The notes beneath the pieces were generated by a model. The model ran no database searches. It saw nothing but the letters and a program-made list of their open reading frames with translations, and had not been told where the DNA came from. From NCBI GenBank assembly GCA_905339405.1, contig CAJPGC010000003.1, forward strand, positions 62,001 through 126,000: a stretch of 64,000 nucleotides of DNA, written 5' to 3'. Below, piece by piece: positions 36,801 through 43,092 of the stretch; position 1 is the stretch's first letter, and each line of letters starts with the position of its first letter. Origin of the DNA: an uncultured bacterium (GTDB lineage Bacteria > Desulfobacterota > GWC2-55-46). Both the position numbers and the translations under genes were made by a program.

Positions 36801-38465
36801 GCAGGCTATGGCATTCTCCTGGAAGACCGGAGAGATGGCCCCGGTAGCGGTTATCTCCTCAGTGAACAGGTATGCCGTTCCGAGCAGCACGCCTGCTTTC
36901 ACGCCTTTTTTCGCAAGGGGGCCCATGATGACGGCACACATCGCGGCTGAGACAGAGTCGTGTATACCGCCAGCGAAAAGTATCTCGAACTCGCCGGGCC
37001 TGTGCTGGCCGGACTTGATGAGAGATTCGAGCTTCCTTACCATCCCCTCCCATAATACGAATGAGGTCTTGGGGCCGATGTGGCCGCCGCACTCGTTGCC
37101 CTCGAATATGAAACGCCTCAGCCCCTCCTCGACGAACATCTCCAATATCGAAGCGGACTGCACATGGGTAAAGGTCTTTATGCCGAGCGATTCGAGCTCT
37201 TTTGCCTGGGCTGGCATGCCTCCGGCAAGCACCGCGTAAGCCGGTGAAAAAAGGGAGAGCGCCTTGAGCTGTTCCCTGTAAAGCTCCTCCGGGTTGAAAC
37301 CGAGTAGACCCACGCCCCAGGGCCTCTCACCCAGCGCTGAGGCAGTCTCCTTGAGGATCCCTTCGGCTTCGTCTTTTTTCAGTGTTGAGATGGCTATGAA
37401 AGGCAGGCCGTTGTTCCTGGCGACTTCTTTGGCAAAGGCCGGGCAGTCGCTTACGCGTGCCATGGGCCCCTGAAAGACAGGGAAGTCGACCCCTATGGAC
37501 TTTGCCAGCGGAGCGCCCTTCGCCAGCGGCTTCGCTGTTTTGGCAGAGGAGACGTGCCAGGCAAGAGAGGCCTTCAACGCCCTGAATGCCTTCTCAACGG
37601 TCGCGTATTTGGAAAAACTGGACGCGAACGAGGCGTCCTGGCCGAGCGGCCAAAGCTGGCCGTCTTCCCAGCCGACGAGGCCCAGCATGAACTCATGCCA
37701 TTCATCCGGCGTGGGTGCGGAAGCCTCTTTGGCATTCATTTTTTCAATAGACGGGTTTCCCGGCCTCGCGTAGACCCTCCAGGGGCAACCGAAGTCAAGG
37801 CCCGGCAAGGCGGTCTCGCTGCCGTCCATTCTCGAAACGGCCGATTTGACGACATCTTTTACAGAAGATTCTTCAAGGAGAAGCAGCTGGGAGTCGAGCA
37901 CGGCCCCTGAGGCGCCTGCCATGTAACAGGCGGCTATCGTGGAGAGCCCCACTCCGCCATGCGCCCAGACGGGTATAGTCACCTTGCCTGCCAGCTCCTG
38001 GAGGAGTACAAAAGAGGTCAGCTCTCCGGCCGGGCCAGCGGCCTCTGTTCCCCTGGCAACTATCCCGTCAAAGCCGTCCTTCTGGGCCTTGAGCGCCTCG
38101 TCAAGCGAGCGCGCCTCTTGAAAGACCCGCACCCCCTTGCCGCGTAAAAAGCGCAGAAGGCCGGAGACCTTAATGTCCTGTTTTCTTGAGGTAATTATGA
38201 CAAGGCGGATGTTTTCGGAAAGGATGCCTGTTATGGCATCTGCCCTGGATGCGTCTATTCTTATGCCGAGGGAGCCTTTTTTACCCGAAAGACGGTTTAA
38301 GGCAGCCGCGATGGCGTCAGTGCGGACGAGCTCCAGGTCCAGCACACCTGTGTTGCCGGAGCTTGCGGCTGCCAGCGGTATGTCTGGGTCTGCCGTACAC
38401 GGAGGAGAGTAGGCGGCCAGGCTGAAAGAGCCGTATGTATTTGTTAACTCTGGAAAAATTGCCAT
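30816..38465 (-). CDS. Giant PfaA-like synthase: NPD-NPD-KS-AT-ACP-ACP-ACP-KR
   Basis: About 2549 residues from the ATG at 38465 (CAGGTG upstream); an in-frame TTG at 38489 is possible. Residues 1-250 look like a degenerate nitronate-monooxygenase (NPD/FabK-like) half, and 310-620 like a full one (QGPMARVSD, NECGGHIG with the catalytic His near 458), which should supply enoyl reduction as PfaD does. Ketosynthase follows (DAACASSL near 872, EAHGTGT, GHTKGAAG), then acyltransferase (GHSYGEY near 1335), three near-identical ACPs (GIDSIK serines near 1759, 1865 and 1968) and a ketoreductase (ITGGARGIT near 2280, GDYAAAN near 2465). With the second synthase it has all domains for iterative, fully reducing chain growth. 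Confidence 0.93.
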   Translation of the reverse strand: MAIFPELTNTYGSFSLAAYSPPCTADPDIPLAAASSGNTGVLDLELVRTDAIAAALNRLSGKKGSLGIRIDASRADAITGILSENIRLVIITSRKQDIKVSGLLRFLRGKGVRVFQEARSLDEALKAQKDGFDGIVARGTEAAGPAGELTSFVLLQELAGKVTIPVWAHGGVGLSTIAACYMAGASGAVLDSQLLLLEESSVKDVVKSAVSRMDGSETALPGLDFGCPWRVYARPGNPSIEKMNAKEASAPTPDEWHEFMLGLVGWEDGQLWPLGQDASFASSFSKYATVEKAFRALKASLAWHVSSAKTAKPLAKGAPLAKSIGVDFPVFQGPMARVSDCPAFAKEVARNNGLPFIAISTLKKDEAEGILKETASALGERPWGVGLLGFNPEELYREQLKALSLFSPAYAVLAGGMPAQAKELESLGIKTFTHVQSASILEMFVEEGLRRFIFEGNECGGHIGPKTSFVLWEGMVRKLESLIKSGQHRPGEFEILFAGGIHDSVSAAMCAVIMGPLAKKGVKAGVLLGTAYLFTEEITATGAISPVFQENAIACKVTRVLEISPGHSVRSTEGPFADSFNNLKKKMRAEGAAAEEVRKTLEELILGKSRIASKGLDRNRRAGEKGQPYLVPVDPEMQKREGLFMVGQLAACRERATTIKELHEEVSEASTALVASKREVECGSRSDIAIVGASCLLPGALDAGKYWENILGKKISIREVPADRWDTRQYFDKDPETKDRVYSTIGGFLEDVPFDPLVYGMPPSTLKSIEPLHLLTLEAARAALKDAGFLEKGFDRESTSVIIGTGGGIGELGQAYVLRSALTSFFESPEEAFKFLPDWTEDSFPGILMNVLAGRVANRFNLGGVNYTVDAACASSLAALYDGCRELESGTSDTVLVGGADAGQNPFAYLCFCKTHALSKSGKCSVFDEKADGTVISEGVVFLVLKRLADAERDGDRIYAVIKSVAGSSDGRQKGMTAPNPMGQLAAMKRAYSKAGFSPATLGLIEAHGTGTVVGDQTEAESASLLLKENGAPVRGCAIGSVKSMIGHTKGAAGLAGILKAALSLYYKTMPPTAGVDKPNPKADFKTGPLYLNIEARPWMANEFPRRAGVNAFGFGGTNFHAVLEEYGSECMAGSLKHELFIWSADSASQMAAALSAFKEQLTGARGVSLSELAYTVHLENSSKEARYKLAIVASSIEDLMEKALSAIKALNGGAKDISDPRGIYYTENPVKGKVAFLFPGQGSQYPGMLSELAMHFREAREAFEKADCVLSERVNGRLSDYIFPVPHFSPEEEKAARKELARTNIAQSALGAASFGAFRLLSSFGVRPDMSAGHSYGEYTALAAAGVFTEEDLYRVSEARGRSIIEAAEGSDLGSMAAVKAGAAEVEEALKAVKGVVVANINSPKQTVISGGREALKEAAAALEAKGLQSQQIPVAGAFHSPLVAPAKARFSGFLSTIGMSAPSMDVYSNNSAMPHPADADTLRTSLVEHIVRPVRFVDEIESMYASGARIFIECGPGSVLTNLTKQILEGRELLPVPVDASGASLQQMMKALGQLAANGVNLSLDRLYRGRKLNRLDLSKLAEAGKGSATAWVVNGSSVRQGRASSRWPAERFVMAKKGEAQLKARHEILPGQAAAAPFASNRQSHEVLMQFQQMMSRFLETQKEVMMSYLGSAPEDYAPMKAPVAIQSGQVPIVKTEKPVEKKELVPQVAAPQAAAKRGHSKETVSAELLRIAAERTGYPVEMLNTKVDMEAELGIDSIKRVEIMNAFVKTFDGGQREAMRAITDELSKLKTLDAIVERSLGALGESGQQIENAPAAAPAAAPRHTAKELMDALLKVAAERTGYPVEMLNTEVDMEAELGIDSIKRVEIMNGFVKSIEGPGKEALRAMTDELSKLKTLDAIVKRSLGALGDSKGGKLENAPQAATPCHTAKELMNALLKVAAERTGYPVEMLNTEVDMEAELGIDSIKRVEIMNAFAKSFEGEAGGKLKAAVDELSRIKTMKGVADMGLRVLGNGEASRAERPQSQPAPVKPSSSGAPRFVLKEIDAPVPAKTPVFGSGLVLITDDGDGYADALASRIEANGGKALIIGAGNGSKRAEKITDLSDWDAVSEAIGRIRSARGRVEGLIHLRPMRKSSAADFKSRKKELRSDVKGLYFLSKALKTDLDEAAKSGFGWLFSVMADNTEGDCLPGQDGAAGFLKTAAIEWPGVRCKAVTFEKEALPEKAASLVLSEMASDGPVEVRFEGGRRKIIKAVAEDISANGKSHAIQKDWVIVITGGARGITAEIALEMAERYGPKLILIGRSAPSKESAATAGVEDKELKPAIIADMRARGVKFAVTDIERELSRILAEREVGRNLRKIKDAGSEVHYYAADVRDEAAFGSLIDGIYRDFGRIDGVVHGAGVIEDKLIEDKTPESFDRVFDTKVDGALIFLEKLRPASLKFMAFFTSVAGFFGNRGQGDYAAANEAVKGIGRYMDRRWPARVLAVHWGPWDKTGMVTPEVRSQFAEKGIELVPPVDGRRLFVDEIVDGKKGELEIVIGGGPWRT
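32500..33270 (-). repeat. Three tandem ACP-coding repeats
   Basis: The segment starting with TTCATTATCTCGAC (plus strand) recurs at 32536, 32845 and 33160, giving periods of 309 and 315 bases (103 and 105 codons). The copies are nearly identical over about 100 bases around the phosphopantetheine serine, so recent duplication or gene conversion is likely. Tandem ACPs are a hallmark of PUFA synthases. Confidence 0.9.
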
Positions 38466-38489
38466 AGCATTCACCTGCGGCGTCAACAA

Positions 38490-38773
38490 AAACCGGTTTG
38501 GAAATTGTCATTGAGGGGAGCGGCCCCAGAGCAAATTGTAAAAAGCTTTGTTCAAACAATACTATCGGCCCGTCCATGCGCTTACTGAAGTATAAAATAC
38601 CCTCAGTAGCGTCCATTGTTCAAGGGAAATGGCGCGGCCCGATATAATGTGCAGATTTTTCCGGTTTTTTTCAATGACTTACAGCACAAAGAGCCTGAAC
38701 GGCTTATTCAGTAGAAAAACGCGGCTTATCACCGTTTTTTTACTGTTTCCAAAGCCGCTCAGGGGCGCCTATT
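38490..38773 (-). promoter_or_regulatory. Probable promoter region of the 16-gene operon
   Basis: No gene is seen here. On the minus strand TTGAAC near 38618-38623 and TATTTT 18 bases further could be a weak sigma-70 promoter. A 7-bp stem GCGGCTT/AAGCCGC (38721-38758) followed by a T-rich run may weakly terminate the PEP-CTERM gene, so some read-through from its sigma-54 promoter into the operon is possible. I see no good -24/-12 element in this gap. Confidence 0.3.
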
Positions 38774-39415
38774 TCAGGTCAGCTTTCTTTTCCTGACATA
38801 GAACCACCCGCCGCCCATCACGCCCACGGCAAAAAGCACCAGGGTGCCCGGCTCAGGCACGGTGCTGGTCACGCCGTTCACAAGGCCGAAATAGAGCGTG
38901 CTGCTCTTCTCGAAACCGATAAGATATTGGTCCGGGGCTGTCCACGAAGGGAATGTGGCGGAAAGGTCCAACAAAGATGTGTTCAGGATATGCTGCGTGT
39001 AAATGGTGTCGATACCGGCCAGCGTTTCGATTGAAAGAAAAAAGCCGATATCAGACGTTGAGACGGGAAAAAGGTCCTGCAGGGTAAACCCGGCGTCAGC
39101 GTCCCTTACTACACCGGTGCCAAAGTTTATGGTGGCTGACTGAACATTGCCGGGCGTAGTCTGGTCTGCCGGGTCGAAAACCGTTATCAGGTCGGCAGGG
39201 TTGTCTATAAAATAAAAGCCGAAGGTCGTACCGGCCCCGAGCGCGCCGAGTAAGTCATAGAGCTCGACCGTACCGGCGAACACGTCCGGGCTGAAGGTCT
39301 CGGAACCGTTGTCACTTGCCCACATGGCGGGGTTCGGGTTCACTATGGTCGCATTTACACTTCCACTCGAGAAGTGCAAAAGAACGGCGATCAGAACGAT
39401 CAGTAATTTTTTCAT
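38774..39415 (-). CDS. PEP-CTERM sorting-domain protein
   Basis: A 213-residue exported protein: signal peptide MKKLLIVLIAVLLHFSSGSVNA, a low-complexity secreted body rich in Thr/Asp/Ser, and a C-terminal exosortase signal TVPEPGTLVLFAVGVMGGGW followed by the basic tail YVRKRK. The PEP motif, hydrophobic segment and basic end are exactly the PEP-CTERM layout, so XrtA-type exosortase should cleave it and hand it to the extracellular matrix. It has an individual sigma-54 promoter. AAGGAG lies six bases before the ATG. The function of the passenger part is unknown. It is the first gene upstream of the polyketide operon, which may be chance. Confidence 0.93.
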   Translation of the reverse strand: MKKLLIVLIAVLLHFSSGSVNATIVNPNPAMWASDNGSETFSPDVFAGTVELYDLLGALGAGTTFGFYFIDNPADLITVFDPADQTTPGNVQSATINFGTGVVRDADAGFTLQDLFPVSTSDIGFFLSIETLAGIDTIYTQHILNTSLLDLSATFPSWTAPDQYLIGFEKSSTLYFGLVNGVTSTVPEPGTLVLFAVGVMGGGWFYVRKRKLT

Positions 39416-39457
39416 ACAGCCTCCTTGCAGATAAGTAATCCCTTAGAAAGAAAATTA

Positions 39458-39473
39458 AGCAAAAAATGTGCCT
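39458..39473 (-). promoter_or_regulatory. Sigma-54 promoter of the PEP-CTERM gene
   Basis: On the minus strand AGGCACATTTTTTGCT, with GG (39471-39472) and GC (39459-39460) 10 bases apart, matches TGGCAC-N5-TTGC except for the first base. It lies 43 bases before the ATG. It mirrors the promoter at 2815 beside the sigma-54 activator gene. Confidence 0.8.
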
Positions 39474-39479
39474 GAATCA

Positions 39480-39840
39480 AAAACCTGATTTTGCAAAACC
39501 TTGACTCTACAAGTACATGAAAATGTAAAAAAAGCTGACATATTGAAGGAATTTTTTACACTTGGATATACTTTAGCCGCTAAAGCCTTATAAGGCGTTT
39601 ATAGTTTTTTAACGCCTGTTTGAGACCACATAAAGCTCACTGATGTTTATACTATTTCCCGGCCGAAGAGTCGATAACAACATATCGCTATTATTTCCAG
39701 CTGTCAAAAAGCCGGCCCTTCGGGAACCGCCTGAAAGATTCCGGGGGGAATGTACCTCTATAGCTGCGATAATGAAAGACTTGCTTGAGGAAGTATATCA
39801 ATAATCAATAGTTAGCAGTTTTCTCCTGAACAGGTCTTCC
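39480..39840. other. Intergenic stretch without a supported gene
   Basis: AT-rich sequence between the PEP-CTERM gene and the hemerythrin gene. It holds the upstream region of the sigma-54 promoter, where binding sites for an activator would be expected, but I cannot define a clear repeated operator. No open frame of note. Confidence 0.5.
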
Positions 39841-39879
39841 AAAAAAAACAGCCCAGGACCTTTGATGCTCCCGGGCTGT
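39841..39879 (-). terminator. Intrinsic terminator of the hemerythrin gene
   Basis: On the minus strand ACAGCCCGGGA and TCCTGGGCTGT pair as an 11-bp stem with one G-T wobble, followed by eight T. It lies about 30 bases after the hemerythrin stop codon. Confidence 0.88.
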
Positions 39880-39908
39880 CTCGTTTCATAATGCCTGTCG
39901 AAAAAAAT

Positions 39909-40313
39909 TTATGCGGCAATCTGGTCGAATTTGTTGTACAGGATATTTTCTTCCTTGCTGATCCTGGTCTTGATGGCGACCGTTATCTTTCCCAGGTCCC
40001 TGGCGAATGAAAATTTTTCTCCGCCCTTCGAATACTTTTCCACAAACTCAAGCGCTGTCTTGGCAACTGAATCCATGTCCTGGGCAAACATATGAAGCGT
40101 CTGCTTGAGGTTGTCGTCTTTTTCAGCGGCCTTTTTGAGAACAGGATAGAGCTGGGTATCTTCTTTGCGCAGATGAGACAATAATATGGTTTTTATTGAT
40201 AATATCCAGGCCTGAGTTTCCTTTGAATCGATGTTGGCGCTCCTGAGCTTTTCAAACAAGGCCAGTACCGACTCATGGTCTTTTTTCAATTCGTATACGA
40301 GTATCGAAGGCAT
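39909..40313 (-). CDS. Hemerythrin-domain protein
   Basis: A 134-residue four-helix-bundle protein. Candidate iron ligands are the His in LKKDHESVLALFEKL, the His and Glu/Asp in LLSHLRKEDTQLYPVL, and Glu residues in ISKEENILYNKF; the Hx(n)HxxxE type spacing of hemerythrins is recognisable, though the final histidine pair is weak (HMFAQDMDS, SKEEN). It would sense or bind O2 or NO, or store iron. AAAGGAG precedes the ATG. A perfect sigma-28 promoter 40 bases upstream suggests motility or chemotaxis co-regulation, as hemerythrins can serve aerotaxis. Confidence 0.8.
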   Translation of the reverse strand: MPSILVYELKKDHESVLALFEKLRSANIDSKETQAWILSIKTILLSHLRKEDTQLYPVLKKAAEKDDNLKQTLHMFAQDMDSVAKTALEFVEKYSKGGEKFSFARDLGKITVAIKTRISKEENILYNKFDQIAA

Positions 40314-40358
40314 TCCGGTTCTCCTTTTATTGTATTACTTTCCGACCAGCCTTGTAAT

Positions 40359-40385
40359 TTATCGGCAGCATACGGAGAAACTTTA
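40359..40385 (-). promoter_or_regulatory. Sigma-28 (FliA-type) promoter
   Basis: On the minus strand TAAAGTTT, an 11-base spacer and GCCGATAA, identical in every consensus position to the enterobacterial sigma-28 promoter. Transcription would start near 40352, 39 bases before the hemerythrin ATG. Confidence 0.85.
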
Positions 40386-40458
40386 TGTTTCAGTGACACT
40401 CTGGTTAAATGTTTTGAGCAGACAGCGCAGCAGCAACTAGATTATTGAGAGAAAAAAC

Positions 40459-40500
40459 TGGCGGAGGGTGAGGGACTCGAACCCACCTCCCATTACCGTA
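40459..40500 (-). other. tRNA-Ser 3'-end fragment: attachment site of the island
   Basis: The minus strand reads GGTGGGTTCGAGTCCCTCA followed by CCCTCCGCCA, i.e. T-arm, acceptor 3' strand, discriminator G and CCA of a serine-type tRNA, but no 5' half, D-arm or anticodon arm is present before it. Such a fragment is the usual left-over of integration into a tRNA 3' end. By geometry the island lies to the right and the intact tRNA should be at its far end, beyond 64000. The integrase is 1.4 kb away. Confidence 0.75.
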
Positions 40501-40540
40501 ACCAGTTGATTTATAAATATAATTTATCGCTTAAATTAGT

Positions 40541-40562
40541 CTTGGGGACAGTCTGGGGACAC
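40541..40562. repeat. Tandem direct repeat next to the attachment site
   Basis: TTGGGGACAG-TCTGGGGACAC: an imperfect 11-base direct repeat beside the tRNA fragment. Similar arrays are often seen beside tRNA-integrated elements, possibly as integrase arm-binding sites. Confidence 0.4.
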
Positions 40563-40630
40563 ACTTTTTAACTCCGTTTAATTTTGAAAATAAAACTCGT
40601 TCAACTGCCCACTCGGCTCACTCGCCAGCG

Positions 40631-41062
40631 CTAAGACGATTTTAACAAAGAGACGACCTTTTCGACGAATTCCTCGGCTATTGATACGGCCTCTTTGGCT
40701 TCTTTGTCGGAGATAGTCCCAACCGTGTCATAGGTGGCGCGATTGCGCTTACGGCGCATTCGGTCCATGACGGCCAGGGCATCTTCATATTCCCGGCCAA
40801 GTGCGATCTCCAGGAACTGAACCACTGTAGCATGATGTGCCTCTCCGTCAGTGCGATAGCCCTTTGAAAACATGAAGGCCCGCCCCGCCTGTTGCATCGC
40901 GTTATAAGCGATATTGAAAGCCCACTCAGGACTTGTCTCTAAGACAGACCGGGCTGTAGAGACATCCCGTTTGGCTATGGCGAGGCAGTCTTCGACCTGT
41001 TTTTTGGAGAAGCGACCACTTTTTATGCGTCCTTCTTCAAGCAGCTTGGAGTAATCTGTCAT
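40631..41062 (-). CDS. HEPN-domain protein (toxin of an MNT/HEPN pair)
   Basis: A 143-residue helical protein of the HEPN superfamily: a HEPN core (AIAKRDVSTARSVLETSPEWAFNIAYNAMQQAGRAFMFSKGYR) and a late RNRATYD motif corresponding to the R-x4-6-H/Y catalytic segment of HEPN RNases. Start at the ATG at 41062; a codon 12 bases earlier is also in frame. It overlaps the nucleotidyltransferase gene by 26 bases, the normal arrangement of HEPN/MNT toxin-antitoxin modules in which the nucleotidyltransferase modifies the HEPN tyrosine. The role as a toxin here is inferred from the pairing. Confidence 0.85.
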   Translation of the reverse strand: MTDYSKLLEEGRIKSGRFSKKQVEDCLAIAKRDVSTARSVLETSPEWAFNIAYNAMQQAGRAFMFSKGYRTDGEAHHATVVQFLEIALGREYEDALAVMDRMRRKRNRATYDTVGTISDKEAKEAVSIAEEFVEKVVSLLKSS

Positions 41063-41639
41063 CGACCTTCCCAATCAGCATTATTCTGGGGCCTGATAGG
41101 ACCTCGTGTACGAAGTCGCCTTTTTGACCAAGTCTCTTTTCCGCTTCGCTTCGCGTATAGATCGTGTAATTGATTTCCCGGTTCAGGCGGCGCTCGATAT
41201 GTGACACGGCCGGAGCCACTTCGCGGTCCGTTGCCTCACCTATTATCATGAGGTCTATATCGCTTGTTGCTGCCGCCTCACCGCTTGCATAGGACCCAAA
41301 TATAAAGGCAAGCTCAATGTCTGGAAACTTCTCGAGGGCCGCCTTTAGCTCTGCACCGGCTCCGCTGGTCTTGAGAAAGATGTTCATGAGGTCAGATATG
41401 ATCGGTGAATCTTTACTGAGAGAATAGTGTTTCTGTTTTCCAATCATCTCGTGTTTGAGTATAACGGCCTTCTCAAGGTGCGATAGTTCCCTTGCCAGAG
41501 TCCCCGGAGGCTCTTTGAGAACCGAAGCCAGATGCCGGATGTAGAAGTCTTCCCCTGGATGAAAAAAGAAATGGGACAAAACTTTCACTCTGAGTTTTGA
41601 TGAGAACAGGTATTTCAATGTCAGAGGAACAGTATCCAT
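41037..41639 (-). CDS. Winged-helix/nucleotidyltransferase (MNT) antitoxin
   Basis: A 200-residue protein with an N-terminal winged-helix domain (SHFFFHPGEDFYIRHLASVL) and a C-terminal minimal nucleotidyltransferase domain (FIFGSYASGEAAATSDIDLMIIG, with GSxxxG and DxD). The ATG at 41639 has GGTGA upstream; an in-frame ATG at 41651 is close to the transcription start. MNT antitoxins AMPylate or otherwise neutralise partner HEPN proteins, and their winged helix can repress the operon. A clear promoter with a palindrome over the -10 box lies directly before it, so autoregulation is likely. Confidence 0.87.
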   Translation of the reverse strand: MDTVPLTLKYLFSSKLRVKVLSHFFFHPGEDFYIRHLASVLKEPPGTLARELSHLEKAVILKHEMIGKQKHYSLSKDSPIISDLMNIFLKTSGAGAELKAALEKFPDIELAFIFGSYASGEAAATSDIDLMIIGEATDREVAPAVSHIERRLNREINYTIYTRSEAEKRLGQKGDFVHEVLSGPRIMLIGKVDDRLLQAA

Positions 41640-41661
41640 ATCATTCACCATGTCGCTTTTT

Positions 41662-41698
41662 TAGCTACGATTGTAGCTAAATCAGCAACAGTTGTCAA
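41662..41698 (-). promoter_or_regulatory. Promoter with palindromic operator for the MNT/HEPN operon
   Basis: On the minus strand TTGACA (41693-41698), a 17-base spacer and TACAAT (41670-41675). The -10 box lies inside the perfect inverted repeat TAGCTAC-N4-GTAGCTA (41662-41679), a likely operator for the winged-helix antitoxin. Confidence 0.75.
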
Positions 41699-41731
41699 GT
41701 CAGGATTATTTGAGAATTTGTCGCGGATTGT

Positions 41732-41783
41732 GCAGACGCTGTCTGCAATTTTTCATTATGTAATTGGCCAGACGCTGTCTGGC
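41732..41783. repeat. Pair of CAGACGCTGTCTG palindromes
   Basis: GCAGACGCTGTCTGC at 41732-41746 and GCCAGACGCTGTCTGGC at 41767-41783 share a 13-base core 35 bases apart. The second is followed by TTTT. They lie between the integrase stop and the MNT promoter, so they may be integrase terminators or binding sites. Confidence 0.6.
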
Positions 41784-41874
41784 TTTTCTGAGAAAATGAA
41801 GGAGTAGCCAATTACTGTCTATTCTATCGGCCGATAGAGGTTAATGAATTATCATGCAAATAGCGCCCTTTATA

Positions 41875-43092
41875 TTATTCATCACTCAGCTTTTTTAGAC
41901 CAGCTCGGCTACTCAACTCCACAACCTGGCCCTGCTTGCTGAAAGCTATTCTCTGATTTTCAATGGTGGAATGGGCGTATTTGAGGGTCGTCCTTATGTC
42001 GGTATGACCGAGGATGTCGCCGATGGATTTAAGGTCAGCCCCGTCTTTAAGCAGGTTCGAAGCGAGGGAATGGCGCGTTGCATTGTAGAGCGGCAGGTCC
42101 AGCTTTTTTGCCGTTTGCACCTCAGCCCATATCTTGTTTATGGTATTCTGCGCGTAAGGCCTATTGGTGCGCGGGTTGAGAAAAACGAACGCCTCGGGAT
42201 GTTTGCCACTGCAATGCTCCTTTAAAAGCGTCAGTACAACTGGGTTAATGGCCCTCGGCCTTGATACCTTGCCCTTCACCCTTTCCCTTATGATCCTGTC
42301 CGAGTAAGTCCTTAAGACAATAAAGCATTCGTTTTCAAAATCTATATCCCTGACCTTCAAGGCCCTGGCTTCTCCTGGCCTTATGCCCTGAAAGGCGAGA
42401 AAGGTGAATATGGGCCTGTCGCTTTCTGGAATGGCATTGAGGAGTTCATGCTGGGTGACCCTGTCGATCCAGCGTGGGGCCTTCCTGTCGAGGGTTACTG
42501 TTGGGAAGGCAGGCTTTTTCTCAATCTTATCGAGCCGGCGAAGGATATTGAAGAAGTTCTCAAGCGCGTTTATAATATTTTTGATGTACTTAAGGCTTAA
42601 CCCTGACGGCAGCTTCTCATAGAACTGCTGTATGTGGTATGTCCTGATCTCGCGCACGTCAATGCCTTTGAAAGACTTGAGATAGAACTCGTCTTTGTAA
42701 CGTTTGAGGCACCTTGTATAACTTTGAGCGAGATTTCCTTTCTCCCTTTCCTTGTCCTTGCTCTCGTACCAGGCCTCGATGAGAGTCTCAAAAAGAAAGG
42801 TCTTCAGGTCCGCTGATACGTATTTCGATGGGTCGAAGATGTGCTGGTCGATCTCGTAGCGAATAGCTTCGAGGACTCTCGCGGCTCTCCGGTGGCTGTC
42901 GAGAAGATGGCCGTGACGGTCGGAGTATATTTTGATGCGCCCGTGCCTCTTTACGTAAATGTCAATAAAGCACCGCCCGGGCGTTGTTTTGCACTTCTTA
43001 CAACCCAGCGGATTCCCCTTGAACGGACCTCGGCACTTGGGGCACTTTTCCTTTGTCCTTATTGTCCCAGACATGCTTAAAGTATCGTCCAT
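41875..43092 (-). CDS. int: Tyrosine recombinase/integrase with N-terminal zinc ribbon
   Basis: About 405 residues from the ATG at 43092. An N-terminal zinc ribbon (CPKCRGPFKGNPLGCKKC) precedes an SAM-like core-binding domain and a catalytic domain. Catalytic residues visible are Arg in GIRPGEARALKVRDIDF, His/Arg in NATRHSLASNLL, and His/Tyr in LGHTDIRTTLKYAH. This is the integrase expected to catalyse insertion at the tRNA-Ser attachment site 1.4 kb away. The island genes share its lower GC. No excisionase is recognised nearby. The upstream in-frame TTG at 43113 overlaps an SD-like AAGGAAAAGG and is less likely to be the start. Confidence 0.93.
   Translation of the reverse strand: MDDTLSMSGTIRTKEKCPKCRGPFKGNPLGCKKCKTTPGRCFIDIYVKRHGRIKIYSDRHGHLLDSHRRAARVLEAIRYEIDQHIFDPSKYVSADLKTFLFETLIEAWYESKDKEREKGNLAQSYTRCLKRYKDEFYLKSFKGIDVREIRTYHIQQFYEKLPSGLSLKYIKNIINALENFFNILRRLDKIEKKPAFPTVTLDRKAPRWIDRVTQHELLNAIPESDRPIFTFLAFQGIRPGEARALKVRDIDFENECFIVLRTYSDRIIRERVKGKVSRPRAINPVVLTLLKEHCSGKHPEAFVFLNPRTNRPYAQNTINKIWAEVQTAKKLDLPLYNATRHSLASNLLKDGADLKSIGDILGHTDIRTTLKYAHSTIENQRIAFSKQGQVVELSSRAGLKKLSDE

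Noticed and set aside
38490-38773. Sigma-54 promoter for the polyketide operon
   Set aside because: I looked for GG-N10-GC on the minus strand of this gap and found no match with the rest of the consensus.
40459-40500. Complete tRNA-Ser gene
   Set aside because: The T-arm stem has a mismatch and no D-arm, anticodon arm or 5' acceptor strand can be found upstream, so only the 3' end is present.
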